This document shows positions 1-6,969 of a stretch of DNA of 19,336 nt, piece after piece. The notes below the pieces were generated by a model. The model searched no databases. It was not told the DNA's origin and saw nothing but the letters and a program-made list of their open reading frames with translations. The stretch covers positions 1 to 19,336 of the forward strand of contig CAAGEG010000103.1 of assembly GCA_900768785.1 (NCBI GenBank), in the 5' to 3' direction. The translations under genes were made by a program, and so were the position numbers. How positions within the stretch are numbered: position 1 is the first letter of the stretch; every line of letters begins with the position of its first letter. This DNA is from an uncultured Prevotella sp. (lineage in GTDB: Bacteria; Bacteroidota; Bacteroidia; Bacteroidales; Bacteroidaceae).

Positions 1-20
1 ACACGACGCTCTTCCGATCT
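1..20 (+). other. Illumina adapter sequence at the left end
   Basis: The first 20 bases match the 3' end of the Illumina TruSeq read-1 adapter (ending CTCTTCCGATCT). This is library sequence, not genome. Its reverse complement occupies the other end of the window, so the whole piece is an untrimmed insert or contig. Genomic sequence begins at about base 21. Confidence 0.97.
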
Positions 21-21
21 A

Positions 22-1179
22 AACACTTTTGACAAGGCAGCAGCTTTGATGATGGCACAAAGTGATGGCACGACTTTGTCTTATAAAAATGCTGTTGGCT
101 ATGTTAAAGTTACGCCTACTTTTGATTGTAGCATGATAAAACTGTCAGCCGCAGATGCTACAACCGTGTTGGCGGGTACTGCAAAGATGTCTTATAACGG
201 CGGATTTCCTACTCTTGATTTCTCAGAAGCCGACAACAAAGCATACACAATAACTCTTAAAGGAAATATAAAGAAAAATAATTCTTACTATATTGCCGTT
301 CCGGCAGGTACTCTTTCCGCAGGTTGGAGTATATCTTTAGTGAATGCAGATGATAGCAAGATGTACACACGCAATGGAAGTAAGACCATTACTTTCAAAC
401 GCAACACAATAACTAATCTTGGTTCGTTCTCTGAAGACGGTACTTGGACATCTACAATGGAGAAAAATGGTAATGTAAAAGCCTCTCAACAAGTTGATAT
501 TGGCTTAACCGTTACTTCCGGAGGCAAGACATATAAAGTAATTTTCGCTAAGAGCAATCTTACTATAACAGGACTTGCAGAAAAAGAATCAGCGTATGGA
601 GATTACTTCGCATGGGGAGCAACTGAAACATGGTATTCTTCTTATACTCTATCAGGGACTTCTCTAAATATATCTTGGAAAGATAAATGGTCTGATGGAT
701 ATGTTCTTGCTAACGCTCCTTATTATAATGCTGAGAGTTATTCTTATACAAAATATACAAATAGAGGAGATGTTCTCTCAAAAGAAGAAGACATAGTAAA
801 TATAATTCTCGGTGGAGATTGGACTTTGCCTGAAGAAAATATATGGGTAGGATTGCGTGACGCTGCAGAAAAGGGAAATATAATATGGAGTTCCGATGGA
901 AAGACTGTCATTGTAACAATTGATGGCATTCAAGGAAAGAAGATTACTAAAAGCGACGACATATCTAAGTATGTATTTTTGCCTCTTGCAGGTCGCATTA
1001 ATAATAAGAATTCCCAACTTGTCGGTGATAATGGCTACTATTGGTCAAGTACGGTTTACACAGAAACAACAACGTTCCTTTTGTTGTTTAACAAAGAAGC
1101 AACTATTTATCCAAATGCTACTCATGAACGTTTTTACGGATATTCTATCCGTCCCGTGCGTTTGGTAGAAGTTGAGTAA
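22..1179 (+). CDS. Fimbrillin-like / FISUMP-domain surface protein, 5'-truncated
   Basis: The reading frame is already open where the adapter stops, and codons from base 22 (NTFDKAAALMMA...) read straight into it. The ATG at 46 is therefore probably internal, and the true start with its signal peptide lies outside the window. The first ~130 visible residues resemble the N-terminal part of Bacteroidales fimbrillin-like (Mfa-like) lipoproteins, which are subunits or relatives of surface fimbriae. From about residue 130 the pattern changes to one I associate with the Fibrobacter succinogenes major paralogous (FISUMP) domain: YGDYFAWG, GGDWTLPEENIW, KYVFLPLAGR, GYYWSST and a closing YSIRPVRL. This combination is common in Bacteroidales surface proteins whose ligands are mostly unknown. 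The gene ends TAA, and its neighbour converges on it. The exact role (fimbrial tip, adhesin or glycan binding) cannot be told from this part. Confidence 0.8.
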   Translation, partial: NTFDKAAALMMAQSDGTTLSYKNAVGYVKVTPTFDCSMIKLSAADATTVLAGTAKMSYNGGFPTLDFSEADNKAYTITLKGNIKKNNSYYIAVPAGTLSAGWSISLVNADDSKMYTRNGSKTITFKRNTITNLGSFSEDGTWTSTMEKNGNVKASQQVDIGLTVTSGGKTYKVIFAKSNLTITGLAEKESAYGDYFAWGATETWYSSYTLSGTSLNISWKDKWSDGYVLANAPYYNAESYSYTKYTNRGDVLSKEEDIVNIILGGDWTLPEENIWVGLRDAAEKGNIIWSSDGKTVIVTIDGIQGKKITKSDDISKYVFLPLAGRINNKNSQLVGDNGYYWSSTVYTETTTFLLLFNKEATIYPNATHERFYGYSIRPVRLVEVE

Positions 1180-1245
1180 TACATTTTTGCTTTATAACTT
1201 ATTAATTAGATATAAGCGAGTCAGAAAACAACATAAAAAATACTC

Positions 1246-1287
1246 AAAAAAAGAGACTGTACTATGAAAAACATAAGTACAGTCTCT
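1246..1287 (-). terminator. Rho-independent terminator after rng
   Basis: A perfect 12-bp stem (1252-1263 with 1276-1287, core AGAGACTGTACT) has a 12-base loop. On the minus strand a run of seven T follows it (complement of 1246-1252). It starts three bases after the rng stop codon. On the plus strand the stem is followed by a weaker T-rich stretch, so it may also stop the converging fimbrillin-like gene. Confidence 0.88.
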
Positions 1288-1290
1288 AAT

Positions 1291-2865
1291 TTATTTAGTT
1301 TCAATCTCTTCCTTCATGTCAATAAAGTGTTTCTTGCTGTCATAAAATTCATATTGCAAGAAAGCCATTGCTTGTGAAGGAATAACGTGAATTCCTATTC
1401 CATATCTCAGTTGCCATTTCCTTTTAAGGCTAAATAGCCCTTTGTTGATATATGCAGCAACATAGGGATGCACGTGGAGATAGAATTTCCGGATGCCAAT
1501 CTTGTTTACAAGTTGGTCAATTTTGCTCTCCAATTGGTCAACGAAAAGTACACTCGACTTTATTGTTCCTTTACCGAAGCATGTGGGGCAGGTTTCTTCA
1601 ACGTTTACATCAATAGCCGGTCTTACTCTTTGACGTGTTATCTGCATCAATCCAAACTTACTAAGAGGCAGAATGTTGTGTCTTGCACGGTCTTTTTGCA
1701 TGTTGTTGCACATCCGTTCATATAACAACTGTCTGTCTTCAGCAAGATTCATGTCGATAAAGTCAACGACTATTATGCCGCCCATGTCTCTTAGTCGTAG
1801 CTGTCTTGCCAATTCGTCTGCCGCACCAAGGTTTACTTCAAGTGCGTTTGCCTCTTGGCCGTTTACTTGTCTTGTGCGATTGCCGCTGTTAACGTCAACT
1901 ACGTGGAGTGCTTCAGTGTGTTCTATGATGAGATAAGCCCCATGTTTGTAGTTTACAATCTTTCCGAAGCCCGACTTTATTTGCTTTGTGACGTTATAAT
2001 TATCAAAGATTGGCACATTACCATTGTACATTTTCACTATGTCTGCCTTTTCAGGGGCTATCAAAGATACATAGTCTTTAATCTCTTTATAGACTTCCTC
2101 GTTGTTAACATAAATGTTTTCGTAAGAAGGATTAAACAAATCGCGTAACAAAGCTACGACGCGACTTGTCTCTTCATAGACGAGTTGAGGTCTTGTTTCT
2201 GTTTTTTGTACTTTGGCAATTGCCGCTTCCCAGCGCTTCAAAAGCACTTTTAGCTCCATGTCAAGTTCGGCAACTCTTTTGCCTTCTGCGACAGTACGAA
2301 CAATAATTCCGAAGTTTTTAGGTCTTATACTGTTTATTAGCTGCTTGAGACGCGCTCTCTCTTCACCGCTTTTTATTTTCGAGGATACTGATACTTTGTC
2401 ATTAAAAGGAATGAGAACGAGGTATCGTCCTGCAAAACTCAGTTCTCCCGTAAGTCTTGGTCCTTTGGTTGAGATTGGTTCTTTCACAATCTGAACCAAC
2501 ACTTCCTGCCCTAATTTAAGTGTGTTTTGAATACTTCCGTCTTTGTTAAGGTCAGGTAAGTGGGTTGCTTTTGTTATCGGAAATAGCTTTTTCTTGTCGC
2601 TTTGAACTTGTTTGAGATACTTTTCATAAGAGCTGAATTGACTTCCAAGATCAAGATAATGTAGAAAGGCATCACGTTCGTATCCAACATCTACGAAGCA
2701 GGCGTTAAGTCCGGGCATCAGTTTTTTGACCTTTGCCATGTAGATGTTACCCACAGAGAAAGACGCCGAGCGTTGTTCGGTTTGATACTCTACGAGGTTT
2801 TTATCCTCAAGTAGAGCAATAGAAATCTCTTTCTCTTTGGCATCAATAACGAGTTCGCTGGTCAT
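1291..2865 (-). CDS. rng: Ribonuclease E/G family endoribonuclease (RNase G)
   Basis: This is a single-strand-specific endoribonuclease that acts in rRNA maturation and mRNA turnover in the cytoplasm. At 524 residues it has the length of RNase G rather than long RNase E, and it lacks a degradosome-scaffold tail. The N-terminus (SELVIDAKEKEISIALLED) is typical of Bacteroidota members. An S1 RNA-binding domain covers about residues 36-130 (VGNIYMAKVKKLMPGLNACF). The catalytic core contains the two metal-binding aspartates of the family, D324 in HVVDVNSG and D368 in IIVVDFIDM. The Zn-link cysteines C426 and C429 (CPTCFGKG) hold the dimer interface. The gene lies downstream of a 29-codon basic gene and HU, an order I recall as common in Bacteroidales. 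It may be read through from the HU promoter, because no clear own promoter is visible. The ATG at 2865 gives a normal N-terminus. Confidence 0.96.
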   Translation of the reverse strand: MTSELVIDAKEKEISIALLEDKNLVEYQTEQRSASFSVGNIYMAKVKKLMPGLNACFVDVGYERDAFLHYLDLGSQFSSYEKYLKQVQSDKKKLFPITKATHLPDLNKDGSIQNTLKLGQEVLVQIVKEPISTKGPRLTGELSFAGRYLVLIPFNDKVSVSSKIKSGEERARLKQLINSIRPKNFGIIVRTVAEGKRVAELDMELKVLLKRWEAAIAKVQKTETRPQLVYEETSRVVALLRDLFNPSYENIYVNNEEVYKEIKDYVSLIAPEKADIVKMYNGNVPIFDNYNVTKQIKSGFGKIVNYKHGAYLIIEHTEALHVVDVNSGNRTRQVNGQEANALEVNLGAADELARQLRLRDMGGIIVVDFIDMNLAEDRQLLYERMCNNMQKDRARHNILPLSKFGLMQITRQRVRPAIDVNVEETCPTCFGKGTIKSSVLFVDQLESKIDQLVNKIGIRKFYLHVHPYVAAYINKGLFSLKRKWQLRYGIGIHVIPSQAMAFLQYEFYDSKKHFIDMKEEIETK

Positions 2866-2898
2866 TTCTGTTACTACCTTAATTTTTAGTCAAAACAT

Positions 2899-2940
2899 AG
2901 GGCATGCCTTGCACTTTTTTGAAACAAGTTGGCATGCCCT
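2899..2940 (-). terminator. Hairpin between the 29-aa gene and rng, possible terminator/attenuator
   Basis: A perfect 10-bp inverted repeat (AGGGCATGCC at 2899-2908 pairs with 2931-2940) encloses 22 bases that can add a few more pairs (CTTG/CAAG). On the minus strand the T tract after it is poor (CTATGTTTTGA). Partial termination or an RNA processing/stability element ahead of rng is as likely as a full terminator. Confidence 0.5.
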
Positions 2941-2978
2941 TTCTCTTTGTCTGATTAATCCAGACGTTGAGCATATTG

Positions 2979-3068
2979 TTACTTGCTCTTGTGTCTGTTC
3001 TTTCTTAATCTTTTCTTACGCTTGTGAGTAGCCATTTTGTGGCCCTTTTTCTTTTTACCGTTAGGCAT
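2979..3068 (-). CDS. 29-residue highly basic protein, likely ribosome-associated
   Basis: The ORF starts ATG at 3068-3066 and stops TAA at 2979-2981. The protein begins MPNGKKKKGHKMATHKRKK and ends RHKSK. About half of the residues are Lys or Arg, and there are four His and no acidic residue. I recall near-identical tiny proteins in many Bacteroidales between an HU-type gene and rng, so conservation rather than chance explains the ORF. The composition is that of a small ribosomal or rRNA-binding protein. It is not the THX/bTHX type, which has a different sequence. A Bacteroidota-specific small large-subunit protein (named bL38) has been described, but I cannot confirm that this is the same family. 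No Shine-Dalgarno site is visible, which is normal for this phylum. It sits 46 bases after the HU gene and probably shares its transcript. Confidence 0.8.
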   Translation of the reverse strand: MPNGKKKKGHKMATHKRKKRLRKNRHKSK

Positions 3069-3114
3069 AGTTCTATAATTTTAAAGGTTTATATAAATTT
3101 AATCGTTAATCGGA

Positions 3115-3396
3115 TTATTCTCCTTTCATCTTGTTAATAAACTCTTTAGCGGGTTTAAAACAAGGTGTATCGTGTGCAGCAATAACGATAGTTGTGTTTC
3201 TTGAGATGTTACGCGCTGTCTTTTCTGCTCTGTGTTTGATGATGAAACTACCAAAGCCTCTTAGATAAACGTTTTCTTTTTTCTCAAGCATGTTGTTTTT
3301 GATAACTTCCATGAAAGCCTCAACAGTTGCTGATACGTCTTTTTTGGCAATGCCGGTTGACGTTACAATTTCATCAATAATGTCTGCTTTTGTCAT
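3115..3396 (-). CDS. HU/IHF-family DNA-binding protein
   Basis: This is a nucleoid protein that forms dimers and bends DNA. Its 93 residues match the family length of about 90. The N-terminal helices (MTKADIIDEIVTSTGIAKKD, then a VEAFMEVIKNNM helix) are followed by the hallmark GFGSF (residues 48-52), the beta-arm with R62-N63, and the C-terminal FKPAKEF. E. coli HU has a DNA-intercalating proline after RN at the arm tip; here it is Ile (RNISRNT), which I recall as usual for Bacteroidales HU and not a defect. It is the first gene of the HU / 29-aa protein / rng group. A possible promoter lies about 50 bases upstream. Whether it should be called HU or IHF-like cannot be settled from the sequence alone. 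Confidence 0.93.
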   Translation of the reverse strand: MTKADIIDEIVTSTGIAKKDVSATVEAFMEVIKNNMLEKKENVYLRGFGSFIIKHRAEKTARNISRNTTIVIAAHDTPCFKPAKEFINKMKGE

Positions 3397-3449
3397 TTTT
3401 CTAATACTTATTTATTGTTTAATTATTGTTCTTTTTCTTTTTTGGCTTG

Positions 3450-3481
3450 CAAATATACGAGTTTTTGTTGTTAATCGGAAA
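3450..3481 (-). promoter_or_regulatory. Possible promoter of the HU group
   Basis: On the minus strand TATATTTG (complement of 3450-3457) fits the Bacteroidota -7 consensus TAnnTTTG. The expected -33 region, 18-19 bases further upstream, reads TTTCCG rather than TTTG, so only half of the promoter matches well. It lies 53 bases before the HU start codon. Confidence 0.4.
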
Positions 3482-3543
3482 TTATTTCTTTATTTTTTTG
3501 ATGTTTTATATAGTTTAAATTAACTCAATATCACACACTTACA

Positions 3544-3579
3544 AAGAAGGCAGCTTCTCGTTTGATAGGCTGCCTTCTT
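3544..3579 (-). terminator. Terminator at the end of the B12 uptake operon
   Basis: An 11-bp perfect stem (AAGAAGGCAGC at 3544-3554 with 3569-3579) has a 14-base loop and lies 45 bases beyond the btuC stop codon. On the minus strand it is followed by TTTG and T/G-rich sequence, a modest U tract. It marks the end of the operon, with no ATPase gene between btuC and the hairpin. Confidence 0.65.
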
Positions 3580-3623
3580 AAATATAGAACAATAAAACTT
3601 AATTTTTTCGTGTTTTAGGGTGT

Positions 3624-4643
3624 TTATTTCTTTCTTTTTCCTTTGCAAAGAACATAAATAATTACCGGTGCTCCCATTACCGGAGTGACTGCATTTAAGG
3701 GGATGATTCCTTGTTCTCCGGGAAGAACGCAAATCATGTTACACAACAGAGCCACTATTGCTCCTGCTATAATAGTGCCCGGAATGAGCGATCTATGGTC
3801 GTCGGTGTTGAGAACCAAGCGTGCTATGTGAGGCACAGCCAATCCTATGAATGATATAGGTCCGCAAAAAGCTGTCGTAATTGCCGTTAACAGACCTGTT
3901 ACCAACAGCAACAAGTTGCGCAATCTTAAAGTGTTTATTCCGAGATTTTCGGCATATTGCTCTCCTAACAATACGGCATTAAGGGGCTTAATAAGCAAAA
4001 TGGAACATCCGAGTCCTATCAACGATACTATCGTGAACAAAGGTATCTGGCTCATAGACACGCCTCCGAAGTTGCCAAGTCCCCATATCATATATGAATG
4101 TACTCCCTCTTCGGTGGCAAAAAAGTTGAGTAACGATATTGCCGATGATGATATATATCCAATCATAATGCCGATGATGAGCAACATAATATTGTTTTTC
4201 ACCACAGAGGAAAAAGCTAACAATATTGCCATTACTATTGCTGCTCCTATGAATGCGGCAATTATCACGGCAAAAAAGCCGTTAACGGAAATCTCTCCTG
4301 CTGTGATATTACCACCGAGAAGCAACATTACGAGTGCCACACCAAGACTTGCTCCGCTGTTAATACCGAAAATTGACGGTCCTGCAAGTGGATTTCTAAA
4401 TGCTGTTTGCAGCAACAGACCGCTCACGGCAAGTGCTCCGCCACACAAAACGGCTGTTATGGCTTGTGGCAAACGTGTCTGCAGTATGATGTATTCCCAT
4501 CCGGCGTGACCCGAAGAGTTGCCAAGCAAGATTTCAACAACATCTTTTGCAGGTATTCTTACCGCACCTAAAAGCAGATTAAGTGCAAAAAGAACAATCA
4601 ATGCTATTGTTGCAATAATGGCAGATTTGGCATTTCGACTCAT
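3624..4643 (-). CDS. btuC: FecCD-family ABC transporter permease, probably vitamin B12 (BtuC)
   Basis: This is the inner-membrane channel subunit of a type II ABC importer for cobalamin or siderophores. Its 339 residues are normal for the family, and hydrophobic segments run through the whole length. Family signatures are clear: GGALAVSGLLLQTAFRNPLA at about residues 68-87, and CGPISFIGLAVPHIAR at about 260-275, close to the loop that contacts the ATPase. The protein family does not distinguish iron from B12. The B12 call comes from its place as last gene of a riboswitch-led btuB-btuG-btuF-btuC operon, 11 bases after btuF. The next expected gene, the ATPase BtuD, is absent; a terminator and the HU group follow. 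The ATPase must be encoded elsewhere if this transporter works. Confidence 0.9.
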   Translation of the reverse strand: MSRNAKSAIIATIALIVLFALNLLLGAVRIPAKDVVEILLGNSSGHAGWEYIILQTRLPQAITAVLCGGALAVSGLLLQTAFRNPLAGPSIFGINSGASLGVALVMLLLGGNITAGEISVNGFFAVIIAAFIGAAIVMAILLAFSSVVKNNIMLLIIGIMIGYISSSAISLLNFFATEEGVHSYMIWGLGNFGGVSMSQIPLFTIVSLIGLGCSILLIKPLNAVLLGEQYAENLGINTLRLRNLLLLVTGLLTAITTAFCGPISFIGLAVPHIARLVLNTDDHRSLIPGTIIAGAIVALLCNMICVLPGEQGIIPLNAVTPVMGAPVIIYVLCKGKRKK

Positions 4644-4654
4644 GATTGTAGCTA

Positions 4655-5788
4655 TTATCGGGTTATCTTCTCAAAATATTTCGGTTCGCCTAACGATGTT
4701 ATGTCAGGATGAGTGATTATTATAAAGTCTCTAAGCAACAAATCGGGATGAAACGGAGTGTCCTCATAGAAAGTGTTACTATAAGTGTTACATCCGTAAA
4801 CATTGCCATTTTTGAAGGCTTTAAACTGTGAATAACCGCCATTTTCCTGTAAGAGAGAACCGAGAGTTGCCTTCATGCTGCTGTTGTATCTGAACATCCA
4901 GATGTCGCTGTTGCTTGCTTTCTCAAGCACAAGTTCGAAGGGTAGGGCAACACCTCCGCTACTTTTATCATTTGAAAACGGATAATCTGTATTGGCATCT
5001 GCAATAATACCGCCTATGGTACTCATGCCTCCGGGAACATACCACACCGAACTGTTCATCTTGTCTATGATGATTGAATGTCTTGTCTTTGATGTTTTGG
5101 CAAGGGCTTTCAGCTCGTTGTATCTTTTTTCTACACCGTTGAATATGCTGTCGGCTTCTTTTTCAGCTCCGAAAAGCAGTCCGTAGAACTTCATCCATTC
5201 GGCTCTGCCCAACGCAGAAGTCTCCATATAGTCGGCAGTTTCTATTATCGGTCTCTTCCATTCGTCAAGTCTGCCATAGCCACCATTGTTTTGGAAGGGC
5301 GAAATCAATATTGCATCAGCATCAATATCAATAATTTTTTCCAATGTCGGTGTTATTCCGCTACCGCAATCGGCTATTTTCCCACTCTTAATGCCTGCCG
5401 TTATAGCAGGAAGATTGATATATCTCACATCACAAACACCCTTTATGTTATCTCCTCTATTGAAAGACCACACCAGTCCGCAATGTACAGATGTTGCTAC
5501 TACCGCCTTTTTGAGTGGAGTTCTCACTATTGTGCCCTTCGGAAGATTGTCAGGCAATTCTCTGTCATGCGGAACGAGGATGTAAGTGTGAAGTGTTTTG
5601 CCCTCTTTCCATGGGTTCTTAAGAGTGACAACTGTATATCCTTCGTATCTTATCATTGTCATATTGTCGGCATATTTCAGCTTTATGGTATCGCCCTTGT
5701 CCGAAGATACACCATTGCCGTTGCCGCTACAAGAGAGTAGCGACAAGGCAATGACAATGAATATGATTATGCTATGACTTCTTTTCAT
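4655..5788 (-). CDS. btuF: ABC transporter substrate-binding lipoprotein, probably B12 (BtuF-like)
   Basis: This solute-binding protein would deliver cobalamin to the BtuC permease. The signal peptide ends in a lipobox (LLSC, Cys20), so the mature protein should be lipid-anchored rather than free in the periplasm, as is common in Bacteroidota. The remainder fits the helical-backbone periplasmic-binding fold (Peripla_BP_2, cluster A-II). Examples are VVATSVHCGLVWSF at about residues 95-108, the region around DADAILISPF and ADYMETSALGRAEWMKFYG, and a C-terminal lobe ending with FHPDLLLRDFIIITHPD. At 377 residues it is longer than E. coli BtuF (266) because of an extra ~90-residue N-terminal part, as in other Bacteroidales members. 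It is cotranscribed, 25 bases after btuG and 11 before btuC. Ligand identity rests on the riboswitch and neighbours. Confidence 0.85.
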   Translation of the reverse strand: MKRSHSIIIFIVIALSLLSCSGNGNGVSSDKGDTIKLKYADNMTMIRYEGYTVVTLKNPWKEGKTLHTYILVPHDRELPDNLPKGTIVRTPLKKAVVATSVHCGLVWSFNRGDNIKGVCDVRYINLPAITAGIKSGKIADCGSGITPTLEKIIDIDADAILISPFQNNGGYGRLDEWKRPIIETADYMETSALGRAEWMKFYGLLFGAEKEADSIFNGVEKRYNELKALAKTSKTRHSIIIDKMNSSVWYVPGGMSTIGGIIADANTDYPFSNDKSSGGVALPFELVLEKASNSDIWMFRYNSSMKATLGSLLQENGGYSQFKAFKNGNVYGCNTYSNTFYEDTPFHPDLLLRDFIIITHPDITSLGEPKYFEKITR

Positions 5789-5813
5789 CCTTTTCGGGGA
5801 TTGTTAGTATAAA

Positions 5814-6944
5814 TTATTTTGCTTCAGTATTGAAAACTATAGATGACGGACCTACACCTGTGGCAAATTGTTTAAGGTATTTGCCAGTAGCATCATAAAC
5901 GTTTACATATCCTGCAGCAGCATAATTGGCATAGCCGGTATCCGGGTTAGGAGAGTAAGATGCAATGAAAATATTTCCTGTAATAGGGTCTGTGCCTATT
6001 TCGGTAGGACTAAACGGCACAACAGCATTTGAGTTGTTGTCTTTAAGTGATAAAGCTGTCTTTGTTCCCGTGCTTGTATTGTATGCCCAATATGTCGGTG
6101 TTGTTGCCGGATAGCTGTATGGTGCATTAACAGCATATATCATATTGCCCTTGACAGTCATCATTGTAGCATCCATAACCTTGCTTACTTCATTGTTTTC
6201 GTTAATGACATAGACGCCTGCACCTATTTGATTCCAGTTGGCATCATACTGACCGGAGTCAAGAATATATAACTTTCCGTTTATCCAAGAAAGTTTTATG
6301 GGGTTGGTAATTAATGAATTCTTGAATATCATAAAGTCTCCGGTATTTATATCTATTATAGATATTGACGGGTCTTCACCATTTCCATAAGAGCTGTTTG
6401 CCACATAGAGGTAGTTTTCATCAACTGTCACGCCTTCAGGATATGCACCTGCTTGATATGTCTTTGTAACCGTAAGGCTTGTAGTGTCTATTGCGGCTAC
6501 GTAGCCTGCAAATGTAGTGATGTAAACAATACCCTTTTTGGCTGTTCCGTGACGTGGTTGACTTCCTTTGTCGGCTCCCATAGCTTCAAGAGTCTTTATT
6601 TGCTTGATGCTGCGCATTGTGTTTTTGTTCACAACCTCGATAGTGTTTTCTCCGGTAACGATGATATACATCTTTGAACCATATACTACGGCATCATTGG
6701 CTGTGGAACCAAGAGCACGACCATTGACATTTTCAAATGCTTTCTGCATGGTTGTCCCGTCTTTGTAGTCGTAATAGCTCACGCTGCCTGATATGCCGTT
6801 TCTCTGATTACCTGAATTGATAATAAAAACACCGTTGCTGCTGTTTATGTTGTCAGCATTCCAACCCGGACCTTCATCGTCACTACAAGCGGCGAATGTG
6901 AACATGCACATTGCAAGAACCGCATAACTCAAAATTTTTTTCAT
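5814..6944 (-). CDS. btuG: BtuG-type surface beta-propeller lipoprotein, cobalamin binding
   Basis: The 376-residue product has a lipoprotein signal (FAACSDDEG, Cys20). The acidic residues just after the cysteine resemble the lipoprotein export signal that sends Bacteroidota lipoproteins to the outer surface. The body is a repeated-blade propeller of the YncE/DUF5074 kind: VFIINSGN, GSVSYYD, NDAVVYGSKMYIIV, IEVVNKNT, GIVYITTFAGYVAAIDTTSL, YPEGVTVDENYLYVANS and ISIIDINTGD. In Bacteroides, BtuG proteins of this family sit on BtuB, bind cobalamin extremely tightly and hand it to the receptor (established knowledge). This gene follows btuB by 25 bases under a cobalamin riboswitch, the same arrangement. 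Another YncE-like role is possible only if the operon context is misleading. Confidence 0.86.
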   Translation of the reverse strand: MKKILSYAVLAMCMFTFAACSDDEGPGWNADNINSSNGVFIINSGNQRNGISGSVSYYDYKDGTTMQKAFENVNGRALGSTANDAVVYGSKMYIIVTGENTIEVVNKNTMRSIKQIKTLEAMGADKGSQPRHGTAKKGIVYITTFAGYVAAIDTTSLTVTKTYQAGAYPEGVTVDENYLYVANSSYGNGEDPSISIIDINTGDFMIFKNSLITNPIKLSWINGKLYILDSGQYDANWNQIGAGVYVINENNEVSKVMDATMMTVKGNMIYAVNAPYSYPATTPTYWAYNTSTGTKTALSLKDNNSNAVVPFSPTEIGTDPITGNIFIASYSPNPDTGYANYAAAGYVNVYDATGKYLKQFATGVGPSSIVFNTEAK

Positions 6945-6969
6945 GTTTTCTGTTATTTATGTTGTTGTT

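Noticed and set aside
3847..4509. 220-residue ORF antisense to btuC
   Set aside because: It is low in hydrophobic order and follows the mirror pattern of a membrane-protein gene; a shadow frame.
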